NCBI GenBank assembly: GCA_001429255.1
Contig: LMJI01000001.1
Coordinates: 1,219,256 to 1,283,255, forward strand
Direction of reading: 5' to 3'
Length of the DNA: 64,000 nt
Source: Cellulomonas sp. Root930
GTDB lineage: Bacteria > Actinomycetota > Actinomycetes > Actinomycetales > Cellulomonadaceae
Made by a program: the position numbers and the translations under genes. Of this stretch, positions 35,455 through 43,686 are shown piece by piece. Position 1 is the stretch's first letter; every line of letters starts with the position of its first letter. Below the pieces are notes generated by a model. It saw nothing but the letters and a program-made list of their open reading frames with translations, was not told where the DNA came from and ran no database searches.

Positions 35455-35984
35455 GCGTCGACAGCGCCGCGATCCCGATCGTGGAGCCCGCGCTGGACGA
35501 CCTCGTGCGCGTCCACCTGGCCGGGCTGCTCCGGTACGCGACGGTCCTGACCGGCGACGGGCACACGGCCGCGGACCTGGTGCAGGAGGTGCTCCTGCGC
35601 GCCCATGTGCGCTGGACCCGGATCGCCCTGCTGGAGCGGCCCGACCTGTACCTGCGCCGGATGGTCACCAACGAGCACCTGTCCTGGCGCCGGCGCTGGC
35701 ACGTGCGGACCATCCGGCCGGCAGCGGACGAGGTCCTCGCCGCCCACGCCGACGCCCACTCCGACCACGCCGACGACGTCGTGCACCAGGACGCCATGTG
35801 GCGACATCTCGAGGCGCTGCCGCCCCGCCAGCGCGCCGTGCTGGTGCTCCGGTACTACGAGGGCCTCAGCGACGCGGAGATCTCCCAGGTGCTGGGTACC
35901 TCGCCCGCCACCGTCCGGTCGCACGCCTCCCGGGCGCTGGCGACCCTGCGCGACACCGACCTCTCGACCCGACCGGAGCAGTGA
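35451..35984 (+). CDS. ECF RNA polymerase sigma factor (SigE-like family)
   Basis: The 177-residue protein has sigma region 2 (about 18-83; LLRYATVLTGDGHTAADLVQ and YLRRMVTNEHLSWRRR) and region 4 (about 115-170; LPPRQRAVLVLRYYEGLSDA). Members of this family are released when a membrane partner senses a signal. The next gene, overlapping by one base (TGATG), codes for a protein with an anti-sigma layout. The target promoter cannot be read from the window; the locus itself is the first candidate. Confidence 0.93.
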   Translation: MSVDSAAIPIVEPALDDLVRVHLAGLLRYATVLTGDGHTAADLVQEVLLRAHVRWTRIALLERPDLYLRRMVTNEHLSWRRRWHVRTIRPAADEVLAAHADAHSDHADDVVHQDAMWRHLEALPPRQRAVLVLRYYEGLSDAEISQVLGTSPATVRSHASRALATLRDTDLSTRPEQ

Positions 35985-36625
35985 TGAACGAGCACCCCCC
36001 GCTGGACGACGACGAGCTGATCGCGCGGATCACCCGTGCGCTGCACTCGCGCGAGGCCCAGCAGCCCGATCCCGCGGTCGTCGCGGCACGGCTCCGGGCC
36101 GAGCTCGCCCACCCGCCGGAGGCGACGGTGACCACCCTCCGGCGCCGCGGCGGCAAGCTCGTCGCCGCGGGCGTCGTCACGTCGGCGCTGGCCGTCGCCG
36201 GAGCGGGTGCGGCGGCGGCCGCCAACCCGTACTCGGACGCCGCACGCCGGTTCGAGGACGTCGTGCAGTCGGTGGGGATCGACTGGTCGGCGATGCCGGC
36301 CGGCTACACCCGGGAGCAGTACGAGGCGTTCTGGGGTGCCGGGTACACCACCGAGGACGTCACGGCGCTCGAGGAGCTGTGGCACACGGACACCACCGAG
36401 ACGAAGGCGCGCGCCGGTCAGCTGCTCCTGGAGGGCGACGCGCCCCCCGTGGCACCCGGCCGTGTCGCGCTCCCCGAGCAGGACGAGGTGGACGCCTTCT
36501 GGTCCGCCGGCTACACGATCGAGGATGTCGAGACGCTCAGCGAGGTGTGGCACACCGACGCGTTCGAGACGAAGGCGCGTGCGGGCCGCCTCATCCTCGA
36601 CGGAGAGCCGCTCCCGCTGGACTGA
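35984..36625 (+). CDS. Membrane-anchored repeat protein, probable anti-sigma factor
   Basis: The 213-residue protein has a cytoplasmic N-terminus (1-57) rich in charged helices, a single membrane helix (about 58-80), and two extracytoplasmic repeats (108-158 and 164-213). These are of the same kind as in the 33870 protein, each with TKARAG (K141, K197). The segment before repeat 1, VGIDWSAMPAGYT, closely matches GVDWSTMPDGYT in the secreted protein, so the two share a common ancestor. Its position after the sigma gene and its topology suggest an anti-sigma factor, but no zinc-finger motif is present. It overlaps the convergent 36591 gene by 35 bases. Confidence 0.82.
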   Translation: MNEHPPLDDDELIARITRALHSREAQQPDPAVVAARLRAELAHPPEATVTTLRRRGGKLVAAGVVTSALAVAGAGAAAAANPYSDAARRFEDVVQSVGIDWSAMPAGYTREQYEAFWGAGYTTEDVTALEELWHTDTTETKARAGQLLLEGDAPPVAPGRVALPEQDEVDAFWSAGYTIEDVETLSEVWHTDAFETKARAGRLILDGEPLPLD

Positions 36626-36986
36626 TCGGCGCATGCCGGCGTTCCACGACGATCGCCGCGACGCCCAGGATGATCGCGCCGACCTCCGAGATGGCCGACA
36701 GCCAGACCGGCAGGCCCACCCAGCGCTCGTGCACCCCGAAGAACCCGCTGGGTGTCGTCGAGATGATGAACGCGGTCAGCGTGGCGACGCCGAACCCCAC
36801 TGCGCCGAGCAGCGGGAGCCAGTGCCGCCAGACGATCACCAGGACGGCGATCACCATGCCGCCGACGCCGTTGAGCAGGAACGCCGGGCCGACGACGTCG
36901 ACGGCCTTCATCCCGTCCTGCCACAGGTAGAGGTGGACGACCGCCGACACCGCGACGCAGATCGCCGTGAGCACCCGCAGGACCAT
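36591..36986 (-). CDS. Small four-helix membrane protein
   Basis: The 131-residue protein has four hydrophobic helices. VVHLYLWQDGMKAVDVVGPA after the first helix includes a His-containing motif common in actinobacterial small membrane proteins of unknown role. It starts three bases after the Rieske gene stop, so they form one operon. The C-terminal codons overlap the convergent repeat-protein gene. Confidence 0.8.
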   Translation of the reverse strand: MVLRVLTAICVAVSAVVHLYLWQDGMKAVDVVGPAFLLNGVGGMVIAVLVIVWRHWLPLLGAVGFGVATLTAFIISTTPSGFFGVHERWVGLPVWLSAISEVGAIILGVAAIVVERRHAPISPAGAALRRG

Positions 36987-36989
36987 GGC

Positions 36990-37472
36990 TCAGGCCTTCC
37001 CCGCGAGGACCGCGCCGTCGCTCACGTGCACGTCGACCGCGGGCAGTGGCTTGTCGGCCGGGCCGGAGACGTTGGCGCCGGTCAGGTCGTAGATCGAGCC
37101 GTGGCACGGGCACGCGAGCTCCTCGCCGTCGACCGCGACCGTGCAGCCCTGGTGGGTGCAGACCGCCGACAGGCCGATCACCGTGCCGGCCTCGGGCTGC
37201 ACGAGGAAGATCGGCTTGCCGTCGGCGTCGGTCGCGGAGATCGCACCGCCCACCGGGATGTCCGACACCTGCGCCAGCGCGCCCCCGCTCGCCGCGGACG
37301 AGCCGCCCGACGGGGTGTCGGTGCTGCCGCCGCAGGCTGCCAGGACGCCCGCCGCGGCGACGCCCATGGTCACGACACCGGCCCGGACGAGCACCTCCCG
37401 GCGGTCGAGGCAGCCGTCACAGGCGTGCGTGCTGGGCGGTGCTGCGGGAAGCTCGCTCGTCGACCGGGACAT
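36990..37472 (-). CDS. Rieske [2Fe-2S] protein, probable Tat-exported lipoprotein
   Basis: The 160-residue protein has a twin arginine (R24-R25 in LDRREVLVRAG), a hydrophobic stretch and a lipobox-like LAACGG (cysteine 47). A Ser/Gly linker and a Rieske domain with CTHQGC (105-110) and CPCHGS (121-126) follow, the four ligands of a 2Fe-2S cluster. It probably acts as an outer-face electron carrier. The redox partner is unknown; the neighbouring four-helix membrane protein is a candidate (inference). ATG 37472 is preferred because GGAGG lies five bases upstream. Confidence 0.92.
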   Translation of the reverse strand: MSRSTSELPAAPPSTHACDGCLDRREVLVRAGVVTMGVAAAGVLAACGGSTDTPSGGSSAASGGALAQVSDIPVGGAISATDADGKPIFLVQPEAGTVIGLSAVCTHQGCTVAVDGEELACPCHGSIYDLTGANVSGPADKPLPAVDVHVSDGAVLAGKA

Positions 37473-37560
37473 CTCCACCTCCGTGGGACATGGTGCTCGG
37501 GACCGTCACCAGTGTCACGATGCCGAGGCCGCCCAGGTTCAGCGATCCCGCCACCAGTTC

Positions 37561-39342
37561 TCAGGAGCGCGGGCTCTCCGCCTCCGCGCGATCGACCGCC
37601 GCCTCGTCGGCGACGATCCCGGCGACCCCGCCGACAGCGGTCGCGGCGGCGGCGGGCTGCGGCTGCGCGGCGGCCGCGGCGTCGTCGTCGAACCGCCCCT
37701 GGATGCCGGACACGTTGCGCAGCGGGAGCTCGGGGAGCAGGACCGTGAGCACCACGCCGAACGCCATGATGATGGCGGCCAGCAGCAGGACGGTGTCCAC
37801 CGACTGCGCGAAGCCGTCGAGGAACGGCTGCGCCAGGCGCGGGTCGAGGTTGTTGATGAACGACGAGTCGTCCAGCGACGGCACCGTCTCGCCGCCCTGC
37901 AGCATCGACAGCACCGGCGCGTTCGCCGGGTCCGCCTGCACCGCGGGATCGGCGACGGCGGCCTGGAACTCGGGGGTCGCCGACGCGGTCCGGAACGCCG
38001 ACGCGATGTTGCCGCCCACGGTCGAGAAGAGGACCGACAGGAACACGGCGGTGCCCAGGGTGCCGCCCATCTGGCGGAAGAAGAGCGACGACGAGGTGGC
38101 GACGCCCATGTCCCGGACGGGCACCGCGTTCTGCACGGCGAGCACCAGCGGCTGCATCGTGAGCCCCAGCCCGAGCCCGAACACGATGGACACCGCGAAC
38201 ACGTAGGGCAGGCCCGTGTCGGCCCCGAGGCGCGAGAACAGCAGGGCGCCGATGCCCATGAGGATCGTGCCGATCACCGGGAAGATCTTGTAGCGACCGG
38301 TCCGGGAGGTCATCTGGCCCGCGACGATCGAGCCGGTCATGATCCCGAGCGTGAACGGGATGAGCGTCAGGCCGGCCTCGGTGGGCGACTGGCCCTTGAC
38401 GATCTGCAGGTACAGGGGGAGCGTCGCCAGGCCGCCGAACATGCCCAGGCCGATCACGGTGTTGGCGCCCGCGCCCACGGAGAACGTGCGGTTCCGGAAC
38501 AGGTACAGCGGGAGGATCGCGTCCGCCTTGGCGTACCGCTCGGCCAGGATGAACGAGACGACCCCGATCACGCCGATCACGTAGCAGGCGATCGACCGGG
38601 GGGAGTCCCAGCCCCAGATGCGGCCCTGCTCGGCGACCACCAGCAGCGGGACCAGCGCCACCACGAGCGCGATGGCGCCGGGGTAGTCGATCCGGTGGTC
38701 GACGCGCTTCAGCGGCGGCAGGTGCAGCACGCGCGAGATGACGAGGATCGCGATGATCCCGATGGGCACGTTGATGAGGAAGACCCAGCGCCAGCCCTCC
38801 ACCCCGAGGATCGTGTCGGCGCCCGCGAAGAACCCGCCGACCACCGGCCCGAGCACCGACGACGTGCCGAACACCGCGAGGAAGTAGGCCTGGTAGCGGG
38901 CGCGCTCCCGGGGCGCGACGAGGTCGCCGAGGATCGTGATCGCCAGCGCCATGAGGCCACCCGCGCCGAGTCCCTGGATGCCCCGGTACGCCGCCAGCTG
39001 GTACATCGAGTCGGCCGTGCCCGACAGCAGGGAGCCGACGACGAAGATCGAGATCGAGATCATGTACAGCGGCTTGCGGCCGTATATGTCGGAGAGCTTG
39101 CCGTACAGCGGCGTCGAGATCGTGGCGGTCAGCAGGTAGGCCGTGGTCACCCACGCCTGCAGGGACAGGCCGTGCAGGTCGTCGCCGATGGTCCGGATCG
39201 ACGTCGCGACGATGGTCTGGTCGAGCGCGGCGAGGAACATGCCGAGCATCAGGCCGCCGAGGATCGTGAGGATCTCGCGGTGGGTCGGCGGCGTGAAGGT
39301 GGCCGACGCGGCGTCGGTGGGGGCGGTGCTCTGCTGCGACAT
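37561..39342 (-). CDS. Major facilitator drug exporter, DHA2 family (14 TM)
   Basis: The 593-residue transporter has about 14 membrane helices. It has the DHA2 markers LDQTIVATSIRTIGDDL (helix 1), GKLSDIYGRKP (loop 2-3 motif A) and VLGPVVGGFFA (antiporter motif C). An extracytoplasmic loop of about 65 residues precedes the last helix, and a long Ala-rich cytoplasmic tail follows. Proton-driven export of drugs or metabolites is expected. GAGAAGG stands before the ATG. Two palindromes in the upstream gap suggest control by a TetR- or MarR-type repressor not coded nearby. Confidence 0.93.
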   Translation of the reverse strand: MSQQSTAPTDAASATFTPPTHREILTILGGLMLGMFLAALDQTIVATSIRTIGDDLHGLSLQAWVTTAYLLTATISTPLYGKLSDIYGRKPLYMISISIFVVGSLLSGTADSMYQLAAYRGIQGLGAGGLMALAITILGDLVAPRERARYQAYFLAVFGTSSVLGPVVGGFFAGADTILGVEGWRWVFLINVPIGIIAILVISRVLHLPPLKRVDHRIDYPGAIALVVALVPLLVVAEQGRIWGWDSPRSIACYVIGVIGVVSFILAERYAKADAILPLYLFRNRTFSVGAGANTVIGLGMFGGLATLPLYLQIVKGQSPTEAGLTLIPFTLGIMTGSIVAGQMTSRTGRYKIFPVIGTILMGIGALLFSRLGADTGLPYVFAVSIVFGLGLGLTMQPLVLAVQNAVPVRDMGVATSSSLFFRQMGGTLGTAVFLSVLFSTVGGNIASAFRTASATPEFQAAVADPAVQADPANAPVLSMLQGGETVPSLDDSSFINNLDPRLAQPFLDGFAQSVDTVLLLAAIIMAFGVVLTVLLPELPLRNVSGIQGRFDDDAAAAAQPQPAAAATAVGGVAGIVADEAAVDRAEAESPRS

Positions 39343-39365
39343 CGGACCTTCTCGCGGATTGATTG

Positions 39366-39395
39366 CGCAGGACAACTATCCTGCGACGTGTCGCA
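39366..39395. promoter_or_regulatory. Two palindromes upstream of the DHA2 exporter
   Basis: CGCAGGA-CAACTA-TCCTGCG (39366-39385) is a perfect inverted repeat. It overlaps TGCGAC-GT-GTCGCA (39382-39395), also perfect. Both lie within 55 bases upstream of the exporter start and within 115 of the divergent gene at 39480. They are typical sizes for dimeric repressor sites. Confidence 0.6.
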
Positions 39396-39479
39396 ACAAC
39401 GGGCCACCCGAGATGTGTTCCCGTCAGATAATCGCTTCGCACCGGGGACGCCCGCCACGGCGGCCGCTACCGTGTCGGG

Positions 39480-40115
39480 ATGCCTGCGCCCGCGACCGGT
39501 CCGCTGCGCCTCGTGCGCGCCGGGGTGGTCGCCGCCGTCACCGTCGCGCTGGGCGCCCTGGCGCACGTGCTCGCCGGTGGGACCCTGCCGCCGTCGGTCG
39601 TGCTGGTCACCCTGACCGCCGTCGCGCTCGCGGCCGCCGTCGTCCTGACCGCCCGCCGGCTCGGTCCCGTCGGCGCCGTCGCACTGCTCGGGGTCGGGCA
39701 GCTCGCGGTGCACTCGTCGTTCAGCCTGTTCACCACCGTGGCGTGCCTGCCCGGTCCGGCGTCGCTGCAGGTCCACGTGCACCACCCGGGCATGGTCATG
39801 GCGACGCAGGCATCGTGCACGCCTGCGGACGTCACGCTCGCGCAGCCCCTGCTCGGTGCGCCCGCGATGCTCGTCCTGCACGTGGCCGCGTCCGTCGCCG
39901 CCGCCCTGGTCCTCGTCGGGGCCGACCGTGCGCTCTGGTGGCTCGCCGCCTGGCTGAGCCCGCTGCTCGGCACGACGGAGCGGGCGGTCGTCGTCCCGCG
40001 CGCCTCGCTGCCGACGCCCGCCGACGTCCGCTGGTCCGGGTACGCCTGGTGGCGCGACGCCGTCCCGCTGCGCGGCCCACCCGCGTGGCAGTCGCCCGTG
40101 GTCCCCCCGCGCTGA
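39480..40115 (+). CDS. Membrane protein with His/Met-rich loop, head of the copper operon
   Basis: The 211-residue protein has about four membrane helices and a polar C-terminal tail. The loop LQVHVHHPGMVMATQASC (96-113) clusters histidines 99, 101 and 102, methionines 105 and 107 and cysteine 113, a plausible copper site. It precedes YcnI, CopC and CopD genes, so a copper role is likely (inference). No ribosome-binding site is seen; the ATG may be near the transcript start. Confidence 0.75.
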   Translation: MPAPATGPLRLVRAGVVAAVTVALGALAHVLAGGTLPPSVVLVTLTAVALAAAVVLTARRLGPVGAVALLGVGQLAVHSSFSLFTTVACLPGPASLQVHVHHPGMVMATQASCTPADVTLAQPLLGAPAMLVLHVAASVAAALVLVGADRALWWLAAWLSPLLGTTERAVVVPRASLPTPADVRWSGYAWWRDAVPLRGPPAWQSPVVPPR

Positions 40116-40179
40116 CCGGTCGTCGAGGGGCCGCGCGCGTGCGCCTGCCCACCCCTCGTCACCACCCCAGGGATCCGTC

Positions 40180-40893
40180 ATGCCATCGCTGCACCCTGCC
40201 CGCCTCGGCGTCGTCGCCGTCGCCGGGCTCGCCCTCGCCCTCCTGCCCGCCGCCGCGGCCTCCGCGCACGTCCGGGTCGTCCCCGAGCAGACCGCTGCTG
40301 GAGGATGGACCGTGCTCACCTTCCGCGTCCCCAACGAGTCGGAGACCGCCGCGACCTCGCAGGTCACGGTCGACCTGCCGACGGCCACGCCGCTCCTGTC
40401 GGTCTCCACCAAGCCCGTGCCGGGGTGGACCGCGTCCGTGGAGACCGCCCCGCTGCCCGAGCCCGTCGACTTCTACGGCACCGAGCTGACGGAGGCCCCG
40501 TCCCGCGTGGTGTGGACCGCGGAGCCCGGTGCCGAGATCGCCGACGGCCAGTTCCAGGAGTTCGAGGTGTCCGGCGGGCCGCTGCCCGACGCGGGGACGC
40601 GGCTGGTCCTCCCGGCGCACCAGACCTACACCGACGGCACGGTCGTGGACTGGGACGACGTCGCCGACGAGGGCGCGGACGAGCCGGAGCACCCGGCGCC
40701 GGTGCTGACCACCACCGACGGGTCCGGTACGGAGGGCGTCGTGGTCGAGGCCGCGGCCGTGTCCGACGCCGCGTCGACGGGGTCCTCGGAGCCCGACACC
40801 CTCGCCCGTGTGCTCGGCGGGGTCGGCCTCGCGCTCGGCGTCGTCGCCCTGGTGGTCGCGGTGCTCGGTCGACGTCAGCGTGGCGACGCGTGA
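40180..40893 (+). CDS. ycnI: YcnI-like (DUF1775) copper-binding protein
   Basis: The 237-residue protein has a signal peptide (1-29) whose removal would leave H30 (AHVRVVPEQ) as the new N-terminus. In YcnI such a histidine, with its amino group, forms a mono-histidine Cu(II) site. A DUF1775 beta-sandwich, an acidic linker and a C-terminal membrane anchor (about 212-230) with RRQRGDA tail follow. Its stop overlaps the copC start as GTGA. Confidence 0.9.
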   Translation: MPSLHPARLGVVAVAGLALALLPAAAASAHVRVVPEQTAAGGWTVLTFRVPNESETAATSQVTVDLPTATPLLSVSTKPVPGWTASVETAPLPEPVDFYGTELTEAPSRVVWTAEPGAEIADGQFQEFEVSGGPLPDAGTRLVLPAHQTYTDGTVVDWDDVADEGADEPEHPAPVLTTTDGSGTEGVVVEAAAVSDAASTGSSEPDTLARVLGGVGLALGVVALVVAVLGRRQRGDA

Positions 40894-41540
40894 GGCGGGG
40901 GCTCGCCGCGCTCGTCGGCCTCGTCCTCGCGCTGGCCGCCGTGGTCCTCGGGGCGCCTGCGGCGCAGGCGCACAACGCCCTGCAGAGCACCGACCCGGCG
41001 GAGGGGTCGACCGTCCCGGTGATGCCGGAGACGGTGACGTTGACGTTCAACGAGCCGGCCCTGTTCGTCGGCACCGAGATCATGGTGCACACGGCCGACG
41101 AGACCATGGTGAACATCGGCCCGCCGGTCCTCGTCGACAACACCGTCAGCCAGGCCGTCACCGGGGAGCTCCCCGCCGGCGAGTACACGGTGATCTACCG
41201 GGTCACGTCCGCCGACGGGCACCCGATCGAGGGTCAGTTCCGGTTCACCGCGGCGGAGGCCACGTCGTACGGCATCGCGACGCCGGCGCCCACGATGACC
41301 GCGTCCCCGACGCCGACCAGCTCCGCCGAGGTGCAGGCCGGCGAGTCCGCCGCGCCGACCGCGTCGCCGACCGCCTCCGCGCCACCCGCACCGGAGAGTC
41401 GCGTCTCCGGGGGCGTCCTCGTCGGGGTCGCCGGTGCGCTGGCGGTGGCGGGCGGTGTCGCCGCGTTGCTGCTGCTGCGGCGGCGCGAGTCGGCGGACCC
41501 GTCGTCTCCGGACGCGCCGCCGGGCTCGTCGTCGGAGTGA
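40890..41540 (+). CDS. copC: CopC-domain copper resistance / uptake protein
   Basis: The 216-residue protein has a signal peptide and a CopC domain. Removal of the signal would expose H28 (AHNALQSTDP), and DGHPIEG supplies D109 and H111; together these form a Cu(II) site. A Thr/Pro/Ser linker and a C-terminal membrane helix anchor it. In such operons CopC hands copper to the CopD membrane protein coded next. GTG start, coupled to ycnI. Confidence 0.93.
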   Translation: MRRGLAALVGLVLALAAVVLGAPAAQAHNALQSTDPAEGSTVPVMPETVTLTFNEPALFVGTEIMVHTADETMVNIGPPVLVDNTVSQAVTGELPAGEYTVIYRVTSADGHPIEGQFRFTAAEATSYGIATPAPTMTASPTPTSSAEVQAGESAAPTASPTASAPPAPESRVSGGVLVGVAGALAVAGGVAALLLLRRRESADPSSPDAPPGSSSE

Positions 41541-41586
41541 CCGACGGCATGTCCGGAGGGCCCGCGCGGCGACCTACGCTGGTGCG

Positions 41587-43677
41587 ATGACTGCGCCGGT
41601 GACGAGCGCCGGCCGCGCGGGTGCCGGTGGGCCGGGGGTCGACGAGCGTCGGCCTCCGAGCCCCTGGCGCGTCGCCGCCCTCGTGCTCGCCGCCGTCGCG
41701 GCCGCCCTGCTCGGCGTCGCGTTCTCCGGTGCCGCCCTGCCCGCCCTGCTCCGTGACCCCGGTGCGGCGGTCCGCTGGGGCCTGCCCGCCACGGAGGTGC
41801 TCACCGAGCTCGCCGGGTCGGTGACGCTCGGTGCGCTCGTGCTCGCCGTGTGCGTGCTGCCGCGCCGTGCCGAGGTGGCGTCGACCCGGGCGGCCCGGAC
41901 CGGCGTCGGCACGGCGGACGGGCGGTCCTACCCGCGCAGCACGCTCCTGGCCGGCTTCGCGGCCGGGGTCTGGACGGTCCTGTCGATCGCGCACCTCGTC
42001 CTCACGTACGCGAGCGTCGCCGGCCGGACCCTCGACTCGGCCACGTTCGGCGCCGAGCTCGGCGTCTTCGTCACGCAGATCGACCTCGGACGCACCCTCC
42101 TGCTGATCACCACCGTCGCGGCCGTGGTCACCGCCCTCGCGCTCGTCGTCGCGACGCCCACCGGCGCAGCCTGGACCGCGGCGCTCGTGCTGGTGGCGCT
42201 CTGGCAGCAGGCGCAGCTCGGGCACGCCGCCGGGGCCTCCGGGCACGACATCGCGACGTCGTCGATGGTGGTGCACCTCGTCGGCGCGGCGATCTGGATC
42301 GGGGCCCTCACCGCGCTCGCCCTGCTGGTCCGGCGAGTCGGCACCGACCTGTCCGCGTCCGTCGCGCGGTACTCGGCCATCGCGGGTTGGTGCTTCGCCG
42401 CGGTCGCGGTGTCGGGGCTGGTCAACGGGCTGCTGCGGACCAACGGCTGGGCCGACCTGACCAGTTCCTACGGCATCCTCCTGCTCGCCAAGGTCGCCCT
42501 GTTCGGCGTGCTCGGTCTGCTCGGTCTGGCGCACCGGCGGTCCGTCCTCCCCCGGCTGGCGACGCGCACGAGCGACTGGCTGTTCTGGCGTCTCGTGCTC
42601 GTCGAGCTCACCGTCATGGGGGCCGTCTCCGGGGTGGCCGTCGCGCTCGGGGAGACCGCACCGCCGGTGTCCGAGGAGCCGCCGCTCGACCAGTCCCCCG
42701 CCTACCAGCTCACCGGCCACCCGCTGCCGCCGGTCCTGTCGGGTGCCCGCTGGCTCACCGAGTGGCGGTGGGACCTCGTCCTCGCGTCCGCGGCGGTCGC
42801 CGGCCTGATCGTCTACTGGCGCTGGGTCCTCCGGCTGCGCCGGCGTGGCGACTCCTGGTCCCTGCTGCGCGCCGCGTCGTGGACGGTCGGCATGGTCCTG
42901 TTCTTCTGGGCCACCAACGGCGGACCCGCGCTCTACGGGCACGTCCTGTTCAGCGCGCACATGGTCCAGCACATGGTGCTCGCGATGGTCGTCCCCCTGT
43001 TCCTCGCCCTGTCCGCACCCATCACGTTGGCCCTGCGGGCGCTCCCCGTGCGGTCCACGCAGCTGCGCGACGACGCCTCCCGCGGTCCGCGCGAGTGGAT
43101 CCTCACACTCGTCGACAGCCACGTCGGCCACTTCCTCGCGCACCCCGTCGTCGCCGCCGTGAACTTCATCGGGTCGATGCTGCTCTTCTACTACTCCGGC
43201 CTGTTCGAGTGGTCGCTGCGCAGCCCCGTCGGCCACCTCGCGATGGTCGTGCACTTCACCGCCGCCGGGTACCTGTTCGTCAACGCCCTCGTCGGCATCG
43301 ATCCCGGCCCGCGCCGCCTGGCCTACCCGCAGCGCCTCCTGCTCCTGTTCGCGACGATGGTGTTCCACGCCTTCTTCGGCGTCACCCTCGTGACCGGCGA
43401 CGTGCTGCTGGTCGCCGACTGGTTCGGTCTCATGGGCCGGCCCTGGGGCGCGTCCGCGATCGCCGACCAGCAGGCCGGCGGTGCGATCACCTGGGGGATT
43501 GGGGAGATCCCGACGCTCGCCCTCGCGATCGGCGTCGCGATCGCCTGGTCCCGCGACGACGACCGCACCGCCCGCCGCCGCGACCGGCAGGTCGACCGCG
43601 ACGGTGACCGGGAGATGGACGAGTACAACGCGATGCTCGCCCAGCTGGCCGACCGCGACGCGCACCCGCCCGCCTGA
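41587..43677 (+). CDS. CopD-CtaG fusion: copper transport and cytochrome oxidase assembly
   Basis: The 696-residue protein joins two membrane domains. The N-terminal half (about 30-360) has the CopD pattern, with LGHAAGASGHDIATSSMVVH giving conserved histidines. The C-terminal half (about 400-665) matches CtaG/Caa3_CtaG, with FSAHMVQHMVLAMVVPLFLA and FHAFFGVTLV. CtaG delivers copper to cytochrome c oxidase. Together with YcnI and CopC this suggests copper uptake for respiration, opposite to the export operon at 7816-10706. It ends nine bases before a convergent gene. Confidence 0.92.
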   Translation: MTAPVTSAGRAGAGGPGVDERRPPSPWRVAALVLAAVAAALLGVAFSGAALPALLRDPGAAVRWGLPATEVLTELAGSVTLGALVLAVCVLPRRAEVASTRAARTGVGTADGRSYPRSTLLAGFAAGVWTVLSIAHLVLTYASVAGRTLDSATFGAELGVFVTQIDLGRTLLLITTVAAVVTALALVVATPTGAAWTAALVLVALWQQAQLGHAAGASGHDIATSSMVVHLVGAAIWIGALTALALLVRRVGTDLSASVARYSAIAGWCFAAVAVSGLVNGLLRTNGWADLTSSYGILLLAKVALFGVLGLLGLAHRRSVLPRLATRTSDWLFWRLVLVELTVMGAVSGVAVALGETAPPVSEEPPLDQSPAYQLTGHPLPPVLSGARWLTEWRWDLVLASAAVAGLIVYWRWVLRLRRRGDSWSLLRAASWTVGMVLFFWATNGGPALYGHVLFSAHMVQHMVLAMVVPLFLALSAPITLALRALPVRSTQLRDDASRGPREWILTLVDSHVGHFLAHPVVAAVNFIGSMLLFYYSGLFEWSLRSPVGHLAMVVHFTAAGYLFVNALVGIDPGPRRLAYPQRLLLLFATMVFHAFFGVTLVTGDVLLVADWFGLMGRPWGASAIADQQAGGAITWGIGEIPTLALAIGVAIAWSRDDDRTARRRDRQVDRDGDREMDEYNAMLAQLADRDAHPPA

Positions 43678-43686
43678 GGTCGTGGG

